A stretch of DNA of 6,660 nucleotides from Vulcanimicrobiota bacterium (GCA_028287545.1 JAQBPL010000121.1:1-6660), one strand, 5' to 3'; shown: positions 1-6,400, counted from the first letter of the stretch. Made by a program: numbers and translations. Notes: generated by a model from the letters alone, not told the origin.

Positions 1-241
1 GGATCGCCAGCGTCTCGTCGTCGCCGAGCCGCTCGAGCTCGAACACGATGCGGTCGAACGACGGCCAGTCGCGCGCGGCTTTCCCGATCCCGCCGTAGAC
101 GACCAGGTCGTCCGGCCGCTCCGCGACCTCGGGATCGAGGTTGTTCATCAGCATCCGCAGCGCCGCTTCGGTCTGCCAACTCCGTGCGCGCAGCACGGTC
201 CCGCGCGGCGCGCGAACCGTCCGCGCTACTGCCTGAATCAC
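1..241 (-). CDS. hutU: Urocanate hydratase, N-terminal part (cut by window edge)
   Basis: Urocanate hydratase converts urocanate to imidazolone propionate, the second step of cytoplasmic histidine breakdown, using tightly bound NAD+. Reading the minus strand from a GTG at 241 gives 80 residues that follow the urocanase N-terminus closely: RTVRAPRGT at residues 7-15, then [14 protein letters not shown], then [16 protein letters not shown], then the DDETLAI segment where the edge cuts the gene. These blocks are hallmarks of the family, so identity is near certain although most of the roughly 550-residue protein lies outside the window. The GTG start is supported by an in-frame TAG shortly upstream (TAG, then seven codons to GTG) and by a GGAGGT six bases before it. 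Other hut genes would be expected further left, which cannot be seen. It is divergent from the cysteine dioxygenase gene. Confidence 0.95.
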   Translation of the reverse strand, partial: MIQAVARTVRAPRGTVLRARSWQTEAALRMLMNNLDPEVAERPDDLVVYGGIGKAARDWPSFDRIVFELERLGDDETLAI

Positions 242-247
242 TGGCGT

Positions 248-260
248 ACCTCCGCCCTCC
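248..260 (-). promoter_or_regulatory. Ribosome binding site of hutU
   Basis: Read on the minus strand, this holds two GGAGG blocks in tandem, the nearer (GGAGGT, 248-253) six bases from the GTG at 241. It decides the unusual GTG start of hutU, since no ATG follows nearby in frame. Confidence 0.75.
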
Positions 261-265
261 TACTC

Positions 266-309
266 CCGGCCGCGACCGCTCGGCTCCTTCGCGCAGGCGC
301 CGCGGCCGG
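266..309. repeat. 9-bp inverted repeat in the hutU/cysteine dioxygenase divergent region
   Basis: CCGGCCGCG at 266-274 is matched by its exact reverse complement CGCGGCCGG at 301-309, with 26 bases between. It sits in the 125-bp divergent intergenic region, so it could be an operator shared by the two genes or a leader hairpin of the dioxygenase mRNA. In such GC-rich sequence a 9-bp match of G and C only can arise by chance. No convincing -35/-10 pair was seen in this region for either gene. Confidence 0.3.
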
Positions 310-349
310 CAGAGGAAGCGCGCGATGGCGAGCGGGAACCCCTCACTGC

Positions 350-357
350 AAGGAGGG
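350..357 (+). promoter_or_regulatory. Ribosome binding site of the cysteine dioxygenase
   Basis: AAGGAGGG ends nine bases before the ATG at 367. It is the reason for choosing that ATG over the much longer upstream extension, which would run antisense into hutU and is Arg/Ala-rich low-complexity sequence. Confidence 0.75.
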
Positions 358-366
358 CCCGCGCGG

Positions 367-918
367 ATGACGACGCTTCACGGAATCAACGACTTGGTCG
401 TCGCGCTGCGCGAGCTCGGGAGCATCCTGCAGCCGGTCAAGGTCGCCGGGACCCTGCGCGACGTGCGGATCGACGAGCGGACGCTTGCCCCGTATCTTAC
501 CTGGGCGCCGGGCCGATACACCCGCAATCTCATCGCGCGCGATCCGTCGTTCGAGCTGATCGCGATCTGCTGGGAGAACGACGCGCGCTCGGCGATTCAC
601 GATCACGCCGACTCCGATTGCGCCTTCGTCCTGCAGTCGGGCGCGATCACCTGTGAGAATTTCCGGATCGCGTGGCGCGAAGCGCGCGAGAGCGGTCCGG
701 CCGAGGTGCTCTTCACCGGCGCGCGCAAGCTGCGCGAGGGCCAGATCGACATGCGCAGCGGTCACCTCTCGGTGCACCGTGTCGGTTCGTCCGGCGGACG
801 CGCCGTCACGCTGCACGTCTACGCCAAGCCGATCGACGCGTGCATGACGTACGGCGAAGACGGAACGTACGCGATCTCCCGCTCGCGCTACGACACGGTG
901 CCGATCGGCGCCAGCTGA
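367..918 (+). CDS. Cysteine dioxygenase type I family protein
   Basis: Cysteine dioxygenases are cupin-fold, non-heme iron enzymes that oxidise the thiol of L-cysteine to cysteine sulfinate with O2 in the cytoplasm. From the ATG at 367 the protein is 183 residues, close to usual bacterial lengths (about 160-210). The three-histidine iron site is visible: His78 and His80 in AIHDHADSDC, and His137 in LSVHRVG. Arg53 (YTRNLI) fits the substrate-carboxylate Arg60 of rat enzyme, and His150 and Tyr152 in TLHVYAKP fit rat His155 and Tyr157. Cys85 lies five residues after His80, exactly as rat Cys93, the residue that forms a thioether with Tyr157; many bacterial homologues have Gly there. The gene starts 125 bp from divergent hutU and ends 8 bp from the convergent small gene. 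Related thiol dioxygenases (for example mercaptopropionate dioxygenase) are an alternative, but the Arg53 equivalent favours cysteine as substrate. The open frame runs upstream to 184, but that part is rejected. Confidence 0.9.
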   Translation: MTTLHGINDLVVALRELGSILQPVKVAGTLRDVRIDERTLAPYLTWAPGRYTRNLIARDPSFELIAICWENDARSAIHDHADSDCAFVLQSGAITCENFRIAWREARESGPAEVLFTGARKLREGQIDMRSGHLSVHRVGSSGGRAVTLHVYAKPIDACMTYGEDGTYAISRSRYDTVPIGAS

Positions 919-926
919 TCCGCAGG

Positions 927-1331
927 TCAGGCGATGAGTTCGCCTTCGCCGCGGCGCGTGTAGACGAACGACCACATGAGCGAACCCTCGATCTCGATGA
1001 TCGTCACCGCGCGCTGGAGATTCGACGACGACACGGAACTGTCCGCGGCGGCGATCTGGTCCGCGGTCAACGCGACGGCGTAACCGTCGATCGCTGCGCC
1101 GTGCGACTGCCGCGCAAACTCGAGGCCGTCGGCGCCGCGATAGCGCGCCCAGTGCATCATCCGTGCGGGGAAGACCGGAAGACGCTCGCCGAAGACTCGG
1201 CGGCGGTGACCCTCCTGGGCCAGCGGTCCGCAGGCGAAGAGCACCGCTTCGGCACCCGGTCTCAAACGCGCCGGTTGTGCAATGTCCATAGAGTGCGCCA
1301 CGGTAATGCCCCGTTCGTGTCGGCGTTTCAC
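927..1331 (-). CDS. Small protein resembling the gamma-glutamylcyclotransferase/AIG2 fold
   Basis: A 134-residue protein whose layout resembles the AIG2/gamma-glutamylcyclotransferase family. AVLFACGPLAQ (29-39) sits where the family has its VFVYGTL glycine loop, GYAVALTADQIAAAD (83-97) where it has GEVYEVDDEDLARLD, and WSFVYTR (120-126) where it has the closing WVYV strand. Members with activity cleave gamma-glutamyl amines or peptides to 5-oxoproline, using a Glu just after that LARLD-like helix; here the position reads SSVSS, with no Glu, and the YGS/TL loop is ACGPL. I therefore infer an AIG2-like fold that may be inactive as a cyclotransferase or act on something else. The start is uncertain: GTG at 1331 has only a weak TAGGA 11 bases upstream (1343-1347), and ATG at 1289 (residue 15) is an alternative with no clear ribosome site. 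It lies 79 bp downstream of flagellin on the same strand, without a visible terminator between. Confidence 0.65.
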   Translation of the reverse strand: MKRRHERGITVAHSMDIAQPARLRPGAEAVLFACGPLAQEGHRRRVFGERLPVFPARMMHWARYRGADGLEFARQSHGAAIDGYAVALTADQIAAADSSVSSSNLQRAVTIIEIEGSLMWSFVYTRRGEGELIA

Positions 1332-1410
1332 CCCGTCAGCGATCCTACCACGGGGAAACCGCAGCGGACCCTGCCTTAACGAAGACCTTGCAGTTCGCGC
1401 CCGGACGCCG

Positions 1411-2574
1411 TTAGACGGACGTGTTGAAGAACCGGTTCAAGTAGCCGAACTGCGTGTTCGCGTTGTGCAGCGTCTCGAGCGAGATCTGGCTCTGGATCAG
1501 CAGCCGGTAGAGTTCGGTCGACGTCTGCCCGATGTTCGCGTCGGCGATGTTCGACGCCGACGCCGCGAGTGCGTTCGAGGCGACGTTGTTCGAGTTCACC
1601 TGCGCGTCGAGCGAGATCGCTTGCGCGCCGAGCGATGCGCGCGCACCGGTCGTCGCGCCGATCGCGGCGTCGATCTGACCGATCGCGTTGGTGGCGGCTG
1701 CGGTCGACGAGAGGTCGAGATGCTGGATGAAGATCGCGCTCGACGACGCGTTGGGCAGCGAGAGCGCGGTCGTTGCGCCCTGGTTCGCGCCGGTCTGCAC
1801 CTGCGCGTTCGGCGCGTTCGATCCGGTCGTCGCGGCCTGCACCTGAATCGTCGCCGTCGCTCCGGCGTCGCCGGCACCCGGCGTTCCGAGCGTTACGCTG
1901 GTACCGTTGACGACGACGGTCGATCCGGCGGCCTGCGGGCCGAGATTCGTCGTCTGGCCGGTCGCGGACGAGGTGAACGTCACGTCGATCGCCACCGACG
2001 AGCCGCCCGTGTTGACGACGCTCAAACCGATCGTTCCGCCCTGCGACGCCGGCGCCGCGGCCGTCGAGGCGACCAGGCTTCCGCCGCCGCCGAGCGCGGC
2101 GTTGGTGGTCACCGCGGCCGCCGCGGCCGTCGCGGGCTGCGAGCCGAACGTCCCGTTCAGCAGCGGGGTTCCGTTGAAGTTCGCGTTCTGCGCGTTGGCG
2201 TTGATCTGGCGCACGAGGCCGTCGGCGACGTGCTGGAGGTTCTGCCGGTCGTTCGCGGAGAGCAGATCGTTCGACGCTTGGACCGCCAGCGTTCGCAGGG
2301 ACTGCAGGGAGTCTGACGTGGTCTGCAGCGCGCCCTCGGCGATGTTGACGGCGTTGCGCGCGTCGACCGCGTTGCGCGAGCCCTGATCGAAGCCGGACGA
2401 CTGGACCTGCAGCGCGGTCGCGATCGCGAGGCCCGAAGGATCGTCCGCCGCGGAGTTGATCCGCTTGCCGGTCGATGCGGCTTGGAACGGGCGCAGCAGA
2501 TCGTGCTGCAGCTGCTGCAGTGGCGTCAGCGCCGAATTTGCCTGGTTCGTGATCGAGCCAAAACCGAACGACAT
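1411..2574 (-). CDS. fliC: Flagellin (flagellar filament protein)
   Basis: Flagellin is exported through the flagellar secretion channel and polymerises into the filament. The 387-residue protein has the expected plan. Residues 1-140 form the N-terminal D0/D1 helices, with the conserved stretch KRINSAADDPSGLAIATAL (37-55), then AEGALQTTSDSLQSLRTLAV (79-98) and DRQNLQ. Residues about 141-280 are a variable Ala/Thr/Gly/Val-rich surface domain. Residues about 285-387 form the C-terminal D1/D0 helices, including RASLGAQ (312-318), ASNIADANIGQTS and LIQSQISLETL. There is no cysteine and no signal peptide, as usual for flagellins. The C-terminus ends FGYLNRFFNTSV rather than the common short LL-type ending. 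The ATG has a very strong tandem ribosome site. It is a lone flagellin: no chaperone, cap or hook gene is in the window. The preceding gene ends 73 bp upstream. A CGATA element 21 bases before the ATG only partly resembles a flagellar sigma-28 -10 box. Confidence 0.95.
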   Translation of the reverse strand: MSFGFGSITNQANSALTPLQQLQHDLLRPFQAASTGKRINSAADDPSGLAIATALQVQSSGFDQGSRNAVDARNAVNIAEGALQTTSDSLQSLRTLAVQASNDLLSANDRQNLQHVADGLVRQINANAQNANFNGTPLLNGTFGSQPATAAAAAVTTNAALGGGGSLVASTAAAPASQGGTIGLSVVNTGGSSVAIDVTFTSSATGQTTNLGPQAAGSTVVVNGTSVTLGTPGAGDAGATATIQVQAATTGSNAPNAQVQTGANQGATTALSLPNASSSAIFIQHLDLSSTAAATNAIGQIDAAIGATTGARASLGAQAISLDAQVNSNNVASNALAASASNIADANIGQTSTELYRLLIQSQISLETLHNANTQFGYLNRFFNTSV

Positions 2575-2579
2575 GGAAG

Positions 2580-2590
2580 CCTCCCCTCCC
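2580..2590 (-). promoter_or_regulatory. Tandem strong ribosome binding site of flagellin
   Basis: On the minus strand this reads GGGAGGGGAGG, two overlapping Shine-Dalgarno sequences, the nearer five bases from the flagellin ATG. Such a strong site fits a protein made in thousands of copies. Confidence 0.75.
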
Positions 2591-2647
2591 TAGTATCGTA
2601 CGAGGACGGAAGCTTCGGTACGTTCACGGTCAGGCGGGTGATTCGCG

Positions 2648-3955
2648 TCACTGTCTGTACGCAGCGTCCGATGGCCTGCCCACCGCACCACCCAAGGTGC
2701 GCACCACGGAGCGGGTGATCGCCTTCACCCGCGCGTCCCACGCGAGCGCCCGCGCCCAGTCGACCGTGCCGGCATTGAACACGTGACCGCGCCCGCGCCC
2801 GAACGCGACCATCGCGGCGGCTCCGCCCGGCGCGATCCGGCCGCTGCCGTCGCCGACGTTCCAGCCGTCGAACGACGCGCGGCCCAGCACCGCCAGCCCG
2901 GGCGGGGCGTTGGCGGGATCGATGCCGTCACATTCGTAGCCGATGGCGTAGGCGCCGGCGCCGACGAGGTCCCCGTCGCGCACGTGCGCGTCGCGCAGCA
3001 TCCAGTGCGACGCGTTCTCGATCCGGTATCCGGCGGGCGGGCGCGGACCGCTCCACTTCCCGCCGCCGCGCCGGTACGATACGCCGGTGAGCGCGTCTTC
3101 CGGCTCGTCGTCCGACCACGTCCCCTCGCGCGTGAGGCTCGCCGCGTCGTCGTCGTAGCCCAGGCGCGAGACGCACGTGCTCCCGCCGAAGAAGGCGACG
3201 TTGCCGCCGTCGTCGACCCACCGCTCGACGCGAGCGCGCTTTTCGCGCGTCCAAAATTTGTCGTGTCCGAAACTGCATAGCAGGGCATATCGCCGCAAGT
3301 CGACGTCGCCGCGATGCAGGTCCAGGTCGGTGCACACATCGACCGCGATCCCTTCGCGCGCGAACCACGCGAGCCCGTAAAGGTCCCAGTGAGCGAACGT
3401 CTGGCGCGGCGTCGTGCGGTCGTACACGTCGGCGTGCATTTCGTCCCACGAGTGTCCGCCCGTCCCTCCGCCCGGCCGGCGCAAGGAGACCCTCGGCGAG
3501 CCGCTGTACAGGCAGGCGCCTTCATCGACGCGGCGCGTCACGTCGACATGCGCGACGTTGTACGCGTGATACGTGAACAGCGGCAAGTTGACAAGCGCGC
3601 GTGCTTGCGACGGTGCCCGCACGACGAAGAGCGCGGTGCCCCAGCGCGCATCCGGCGTGTCGTCGCGCGGCGCGCCGCGACCTGGAGTGCCGCCCTCGGT
3701 CAGAAAGCGAGCGATGTAGGCGCCCGGCTGCAGCCCGCTCGGAAGCGGGATCTCTATCTGCGGCCAGTCCCAGGGCTCGCCTGCGGTCCCGGTCGACGCG
3801 TCGATACCCTCGAACGAGTACGCCTCTAACACGAGCTCCGAGCGGTCGCTCCAGCGCTCGATACGCACGTCATAGCGGCGCGCGTCGGTCGAAACGTGCA
3901 GCCGCAGCGTGCCGCCTGCGTCGACCGTCGGTTCGTGGGGAAATGCTCGCAGCAA
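2648..3955 (-). CDS. N,N-dimethylformamidase large-subunit-like protein (C-terminal domain)
   Basis: This 435-residue protein matches the C-terminal domain family of the N,N-dimethylformamidase large subunit, which hydrolyses dimethylformamide; most members have unknown substrates. Residues 8-113 look like the family's beta-sandwich start (AGGTLRLHVSTDARRYDVRI). Then come LPLFTYHAYN (124-133), PRVSLRRPGG (154-163), the flavodoxin-like GIAVDVCTDLDLHRGDVDLRR, CSFGHDKFWTREKR (227-240), GNVAFFGGSTC (251-261), SHW (316-318), IGYECDG (338-344) and the terminal GHVFNAGTVDWA (390-401). The family motif is normally GHDEYW; here Glu is Lys233. As I recall, the Paracoccus enzyme binds iron with two Tyr and one Glu, and the Glu may be this one, so activity is doubtful. 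The start is odd: TTG at 3955 with TAA four codons upstream and no ribosome site, so the N-terminus could be leaderless, shortened or decayed. No signal peptide is visible. At 435 residues it is far shorter than the roughly 760-residue enzyme, but covers the domain. Confidence 0.85.
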   Translation of the reverse strand: MLRAFPHEPTVDAGGTLRLHVSTDARRYDVRIERWSDRSELVLEAYSFEGIDASTGTAGEPWDWPQIEIPLPSGLQPGAYIARFLTEGGTPGRGAPRDDTPDARWGTALFVVRAPSQARALVNLPLFTYHAYNVAHVDVTRRVDEGACLYSGSPRVSLRRPGGGTGGHSWDEMHADVYDRTTPRQTFAHWDLYGLAWFAREGIAVDVCTDLDLHRGDVDLRRYALLCSFGHDKFWTREKRARVERWVDDGGNVAFFGGSTCVSRLGYDDDAASLTREGTWSDDEPEDALTGVSYRRGGGKWSGPRPPAGYRIENASHWMLRDAHVRDGDLVGAGAYAIGYECDGIDPANAPPGLAVLGRASFDGWNVGDGSGRIAPGGAAAMVAFGRGRGHVFNAGTVDWARALAWDARVKAITRSVVRTLGGAVGRPSDAAYRQ

Positions 3956-4105
3956 TTGCGGCTTTTAGTCAGGGAACCGGAGCACGGCGTTTATCACAAC
4001 ATTGCAGTCGAACACATGCGCGACCCCCTGTCAATGCGTTGGGCGCCCGCGGGAGCAATCCAAGTTCGATGAAGTGCGAAACCTCACGCTGCGCGTCGAT
4101 ACGTT
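3956..4105 (-). promoter_or_regulatory. Intergenic region with a candidate promoter for the dimethylformamidase-like gene
   Basis: This 150-bp gap is visibly poorer in GC than the flanking genes in its left part. On the minus strand it contains a perfect TTGACA (4029-4034). Seventeen bases on is TCGACT (4006-4011), which matches TATAAT at only three of six positions. A TGATAA-like element at 3991-3996 is an alternative -10 but too far from TTGACA. No GC-rich hairpin with a T run was found for ending the upstream gene. The promoter is a guess. Confidence 0.25.
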
Positions 4106-4786
4106 TTAAGCGGCCAGCGGCACGAACGCGTCACCCAGCGCGTCCAGAACGGCGGGCGGAAGAATCGAGACCACCAAATGCCGCGGCAGAAACCACGTCA
4201 CGCCGGCGATGGCGTTCGTGAACGCTTGCTCGTCGGCGAAATCGTCTCGCGCGATGCGGAAGACGAGCTGTTCGGGCGGCTCCTGATCGGGTGAGACGAG
4301 CGTGAGAACGCCCGGCTGCTCGATACCCAGACAGCGCGTGAAATACGCGTGCAGCAGCGGCCGAACGTACGGCGGCAGCATCGTCTCATCGGGAGCGAGC
4401 ACTTCTTTCATCACGACGCGCACCGGCGAAGCTGCCGCCACGATGCTGACGCGGGGAAGCTCGTACGTGCCGAACGCTCGGCGCGTGACGAGGTCGCCGC
4501 ACGTGAACACCCACGCGGCGACCTCACCAAACGGCTCGATCGCGATGCCGAAACCGCTCTCGGTGGCGAGCTCGAGCAGGTCGGGAACCGCGATCGTCCC
4601 TCCCTCACCGTCCGGCGGCAGGTCGAGCGCGTAGTACGGGAAGCCGTCCGGCCCAAGCGCGATCTTGGGATCGCGTTCGCACAGCCGCGCTCCCTCGAGC
4701 AAGTCGTAGAAATGGTGGCGCCATTTGGCGCCGCGCTCCTCTTCGGGTACCGACAGGTGCTCGCGGAGCGCGTCGGCGTCGGTCAC
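4106..4786 (-). CDS. Protein of unknown function, 226 residues
   Basis: I do not recognise this family. The protein is acidic to neutral with no signal peptide and no membrane segment, so probably cytoplasmic. It begins with a polar helix-like stretch (EEERGAKWRHHFYDLLEGARL, 15-35 in part). It then has a Gly/Pro-rich FPYYALDLPPDGEGG section (49-63) and several beta-like strands: GIAIEPFGEVAAWVFTCGDL (80-99) and VSIVAAAS. After MLPPYVRPLLHAYFTRCLGI (136-155) it ends with TWFLPRHLVVSILPP. The start is GTG at 4786; the nearby ATG at 4794 is in another frame and opens only a three-codon ORF whose TGA overlaps this GTG. The gene follows the diguanylate cyclase by 18 nt on the same strand, so co-transcription is likely; there is only a weak AGGG before the start. 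Codon use is like its neighbours. A role with the cyclase is inference from position only. Confidence 0.8.
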   Translation of the reverse strand: MTDADALREHLSVPEEERGAKWRHHFYDLLEGARLCERDPKIALGPDGFPYYALDLPPDGEGGTIAVPDLLELATESGFGIAIEPFGEVAAWVFTCGDLVTRRAFGTYELPRVSIVAAASPVRVVMKEVLAPDETMLPPYVRPLLHAYFTRCLGIEQPGVLTLVSPDQEPPEQLVFRIARDDFADEQAFTNAIAGVTWFLPRHLVVSILPPAVLDALGDAFVPLAA

Positions 4787-4804
4787 GCCGTCATCGTACC
4801 CTGG

Positions 4805-6367
4805 TCAGCCGAAAACGCCGTTGCGGCCCGCCGCCTTGGCCTGATAGCACGCCGCGTCCGCCGCGGCCAAGGCGTCCTCCGGGCGGGCGACGCTCGCTTC
4901 CAACGGCGCCAACCCGATCGAAACCCCGATCGCGAGCGACTCGCCGGCGTGCTCCATCCGGAACGCTTCGACCGCCGCACGGATCTTCTCCGCGACCCGG
5001 CGCGCGTCGTCGAGGCGGCAGTTGGTGAGCAGGCAGGCGAACTCGTCGCCGCCGATGCGCGCCAGCACGTCGCCGCCGCGCACCGAGCGCCCCATCACGC
5101 GCGACACCGCGGTGAGCAGCAGATCTCCGGCGGCGTGACCGAACTTGTCGTTGATCAGCTTGAAGCGATCGAGATCGAGATACGCGACGGCATGATGCTC
5201 GCCGCGCTCGCGGATCCCGCGCACCGCTTCGTCGAGCCGTTCGAGAAATGCGCGGCGGTTCTGCAAACCCGTGAGCGGATCGTGCGCAGCCTCGAACGTC
5301 AGCCGCATCGCCAAGCGCGCCTCGGCAGTGACGTCGCGCAGCACGACGACCGTTCCGTGATTACCGCCGATCCGGGACGCCGTGTAGGCAACGTCGAGGT
5401 TCCCGCCGGGCGTGCGCAGGATGCCGCGACCGCGCAGGGCCGGTTCGCCCGCGGCGGCTCGGAGCAGATCGATCGGCTTCGCCTGTTCGTCCAACAGCCG
5501 TACAACTTCGCCGACGTGCGCGCCGTACGCGTCGGCGAGCTGGATGCCGAGCAGCGCTTCCGCCGCCTCGTTCACATAGTCGACGACGCCGTCCGCAAGG
5601 ATCGTCAATACCGCCTCGGCGATCGCGCCAAGCGTCGTCTCGAGCTTCTGCTTCTCACCCGCGAGCGCGTCCAAAATCATCTTGCGTGACGTGAAGTCCC
5701 GAAAGACGATCACGTGGTGCAGCGCGTCGGACGCCTCGACCGGGGTCGAGACGATCTCGGTCCAGCGCGGCGTCCCGTCGCGCGCATACAGGATCGCCGA
5801 CGCGCGCGTCGTCATCCGCGCAGCGACTCGGGACCGAAATTGCTGCAGACCGTTACGGTCGGTCAAGGGGCCAAAGAGCATCTCGGCCGGCTGCCCGATC
5901 ACCTCGTCCCCGAAGTCGAACATCCGGGTGAACTTGCGATTGACCGCGACGATCAGTGACTCATCCTCCGAGCTTGCCGCCGTCGAGAGGATCGCGAAGG
6001 CATCGCCCAGCCGCGACATGCTCTCGATGAACCCTTGGAGCTCGCCGGGCCGCTCGGCTGCACCGTTCGCACCGCAGAACGCCCCGATCTCGCAAGCGAG
6101 CGCCGCGAGCCCGCTACCGTCTTGCGCTGCGGAGGGCGCCGCGAGAACGAGTTCGCCCGCCGTGCCGTCATTCAGCTCGAGCGGGATCGTCAGCGCGACC
6201 CCCAGGTCGCCGGGCGAGCGGCGCGCCGCTGCCACGAGCGCCTGCGCCGCGGGAGCGTCGCAGCCCCACATCGCGATCGGCTCGTCGTCGCCCCTCCGAA
6301 CCACGATCGCCGCCGATGCCTGCGTGCCCCGGGCGGCAGCTCGCAGCAGCGCGGCTCTCACCTCCAT
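4805..6367 (-). CDS. Diguanylate cyclase with two PAS-type sensor domains
   Basis: Diguanylate cyclases join two GTP into the second messenger c-di-GMP, which typically shifts cells between motility and attachment. The 520-residue protein has no membrane segment, so it is a soluble sensor. Residues 1-105 are a divergent domain, possibly GAF-like, that I cannot assign. About 113-228 is a PAS domain (VNRKFTRMFDFGDEVIGQPAEMLF, partly 142-165, ending VIVFRDFTSRK). About 243-350 is a second PAS (VVDYVNEAAEALLGI, ending VVVLRDVTAEARL). The catalytic domain starts with AHDPLTGLQNRRAF (361-374), then YLDLDRFKLINDKFGHAAGD (396-415), the active-site GGDEF at 439-443, and GVSIGLAP. An RGGD inhibitory site at 430-433, five residues before GGDEF, is intact, so product feedback is expected. 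No EAL or HD-GYP domain is present. The ATG at 6367 has an in-frame TAG three codons upstream but a poor ribosome site. The signal sensed cannot be told. It is followed after 18 nt by the unknown 226-residue gene. Confidence 0.93.
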   Translation of the reverse strand: MEVRAALLRAAARGTQASAAIVVRRGDDEPIAMWGCDAPAAQALVAAARRSPGDLGVALTIPLELNDGTAGELVLAAPSAAQDGSGLAALACEIGAFCGANGAAERPGELQGFIESMSRLGDAFAILSTAASSEDESLIVAVNRKFTRMFDFGDEVIGQPAEMLFGPLTDRNGLQQFRSRVAARMTTRASAILYARDGTPRWTEIVSTPVEASDALHHVIVFRDFTSRKMILDALAGEKQKLETTLGAIAEAVLTILADGVVDYVNEAAEALLGIQLADAYGAHVGEVVRLLDEQAKPIDLLRAAAGEPALRGRGILRTPGGNLDVAYTASRIGGNHGTVVVLRDVTAEARLAMRLTFEAAHDPLTGLQNRRAFLERLDEAVRGIRERGEHHAVAYLDLDRFKLINDKFGHAAGDLLLTAVSRVMGRSVRGGDVLARIGGDEFACLLTNCRLDDARRVAEKIRAAVEAFRMEHAGESLAIGVSIGLAPLEASVARPEDALAAADAACYQAKAAGRNGVFG

Positions 6368-6381
6368 TCCGGTACGCTAGC

Positions 6382-6400
6382 GCACTTTGGAACAAAGCGC
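6382..6400 (-). other. Possible leader hairpin before the diguanylate cyclase
   Basis: On the minus strand GCGCTTTG and CAAAGTGC flank a three-base TTC loop, giving an 8-bp RNA stem with one G-U pair. It ends 14 bases before the cyclase ATG, where it could affect ribosome access. There is no T run after it, so it is not a typical terminator. Confidence 0.3.

Noticed and set aside
184..366. N-terminal extension of 61 residues for the cysteine dioxygenase
   Set aside because: It overlaps hutU antisense, is Arg/Ala/Pro-rich, and a good ribosome site stands before the ATG at 367.
343..975. 210-codon minus-strand frame opposite the cysteine dioxygenase
   Set aside because: The plus-strand frame holds all iron ligands of the dioxygenase; the minus frame is an Arg/Ala/Asp-rich shadow.
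1332..1410. Possible terminator after flagellin
   Set aside because: Only a 4-bp GCAG/CTGC stem was found and there is no T run on the minus strand.
1282..2316. 344-codon open frame on the plus strand
   Set aside because: It lies opposite the flagellin gene, is dominated by Arg, Gly and Val, and has no ribosome site or known motif.
2591..2647. Sigma-28 flagellar promoter before flagellin
   Set aside because: A CGATA fits part of the -10 consensus, but no TAAA-like -35 element lies at the right distance.
2783..3829. Plus-strand open frames of 165 and 171 codons
   Set aside because: Both are opposite the dimethylformamidase-like gene, whose family motifs run through the whole stretch.
4349..5689. 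446-codon open frame on the plus strand
   Set aside because: It is antisense to the clear diguanylate cyclase and the 226-residue gene, Arg-rich with no recognisable domain, as expected of a shadow frame in high-GC DNA.
5682..6380. 232-codon plus-strand frame opposite the cyclase N-terminal half
   Set aside because: The minus frame carries the PAS domains and correct start; the plus frame is Ser/Ala/Arg-rich without motifs.
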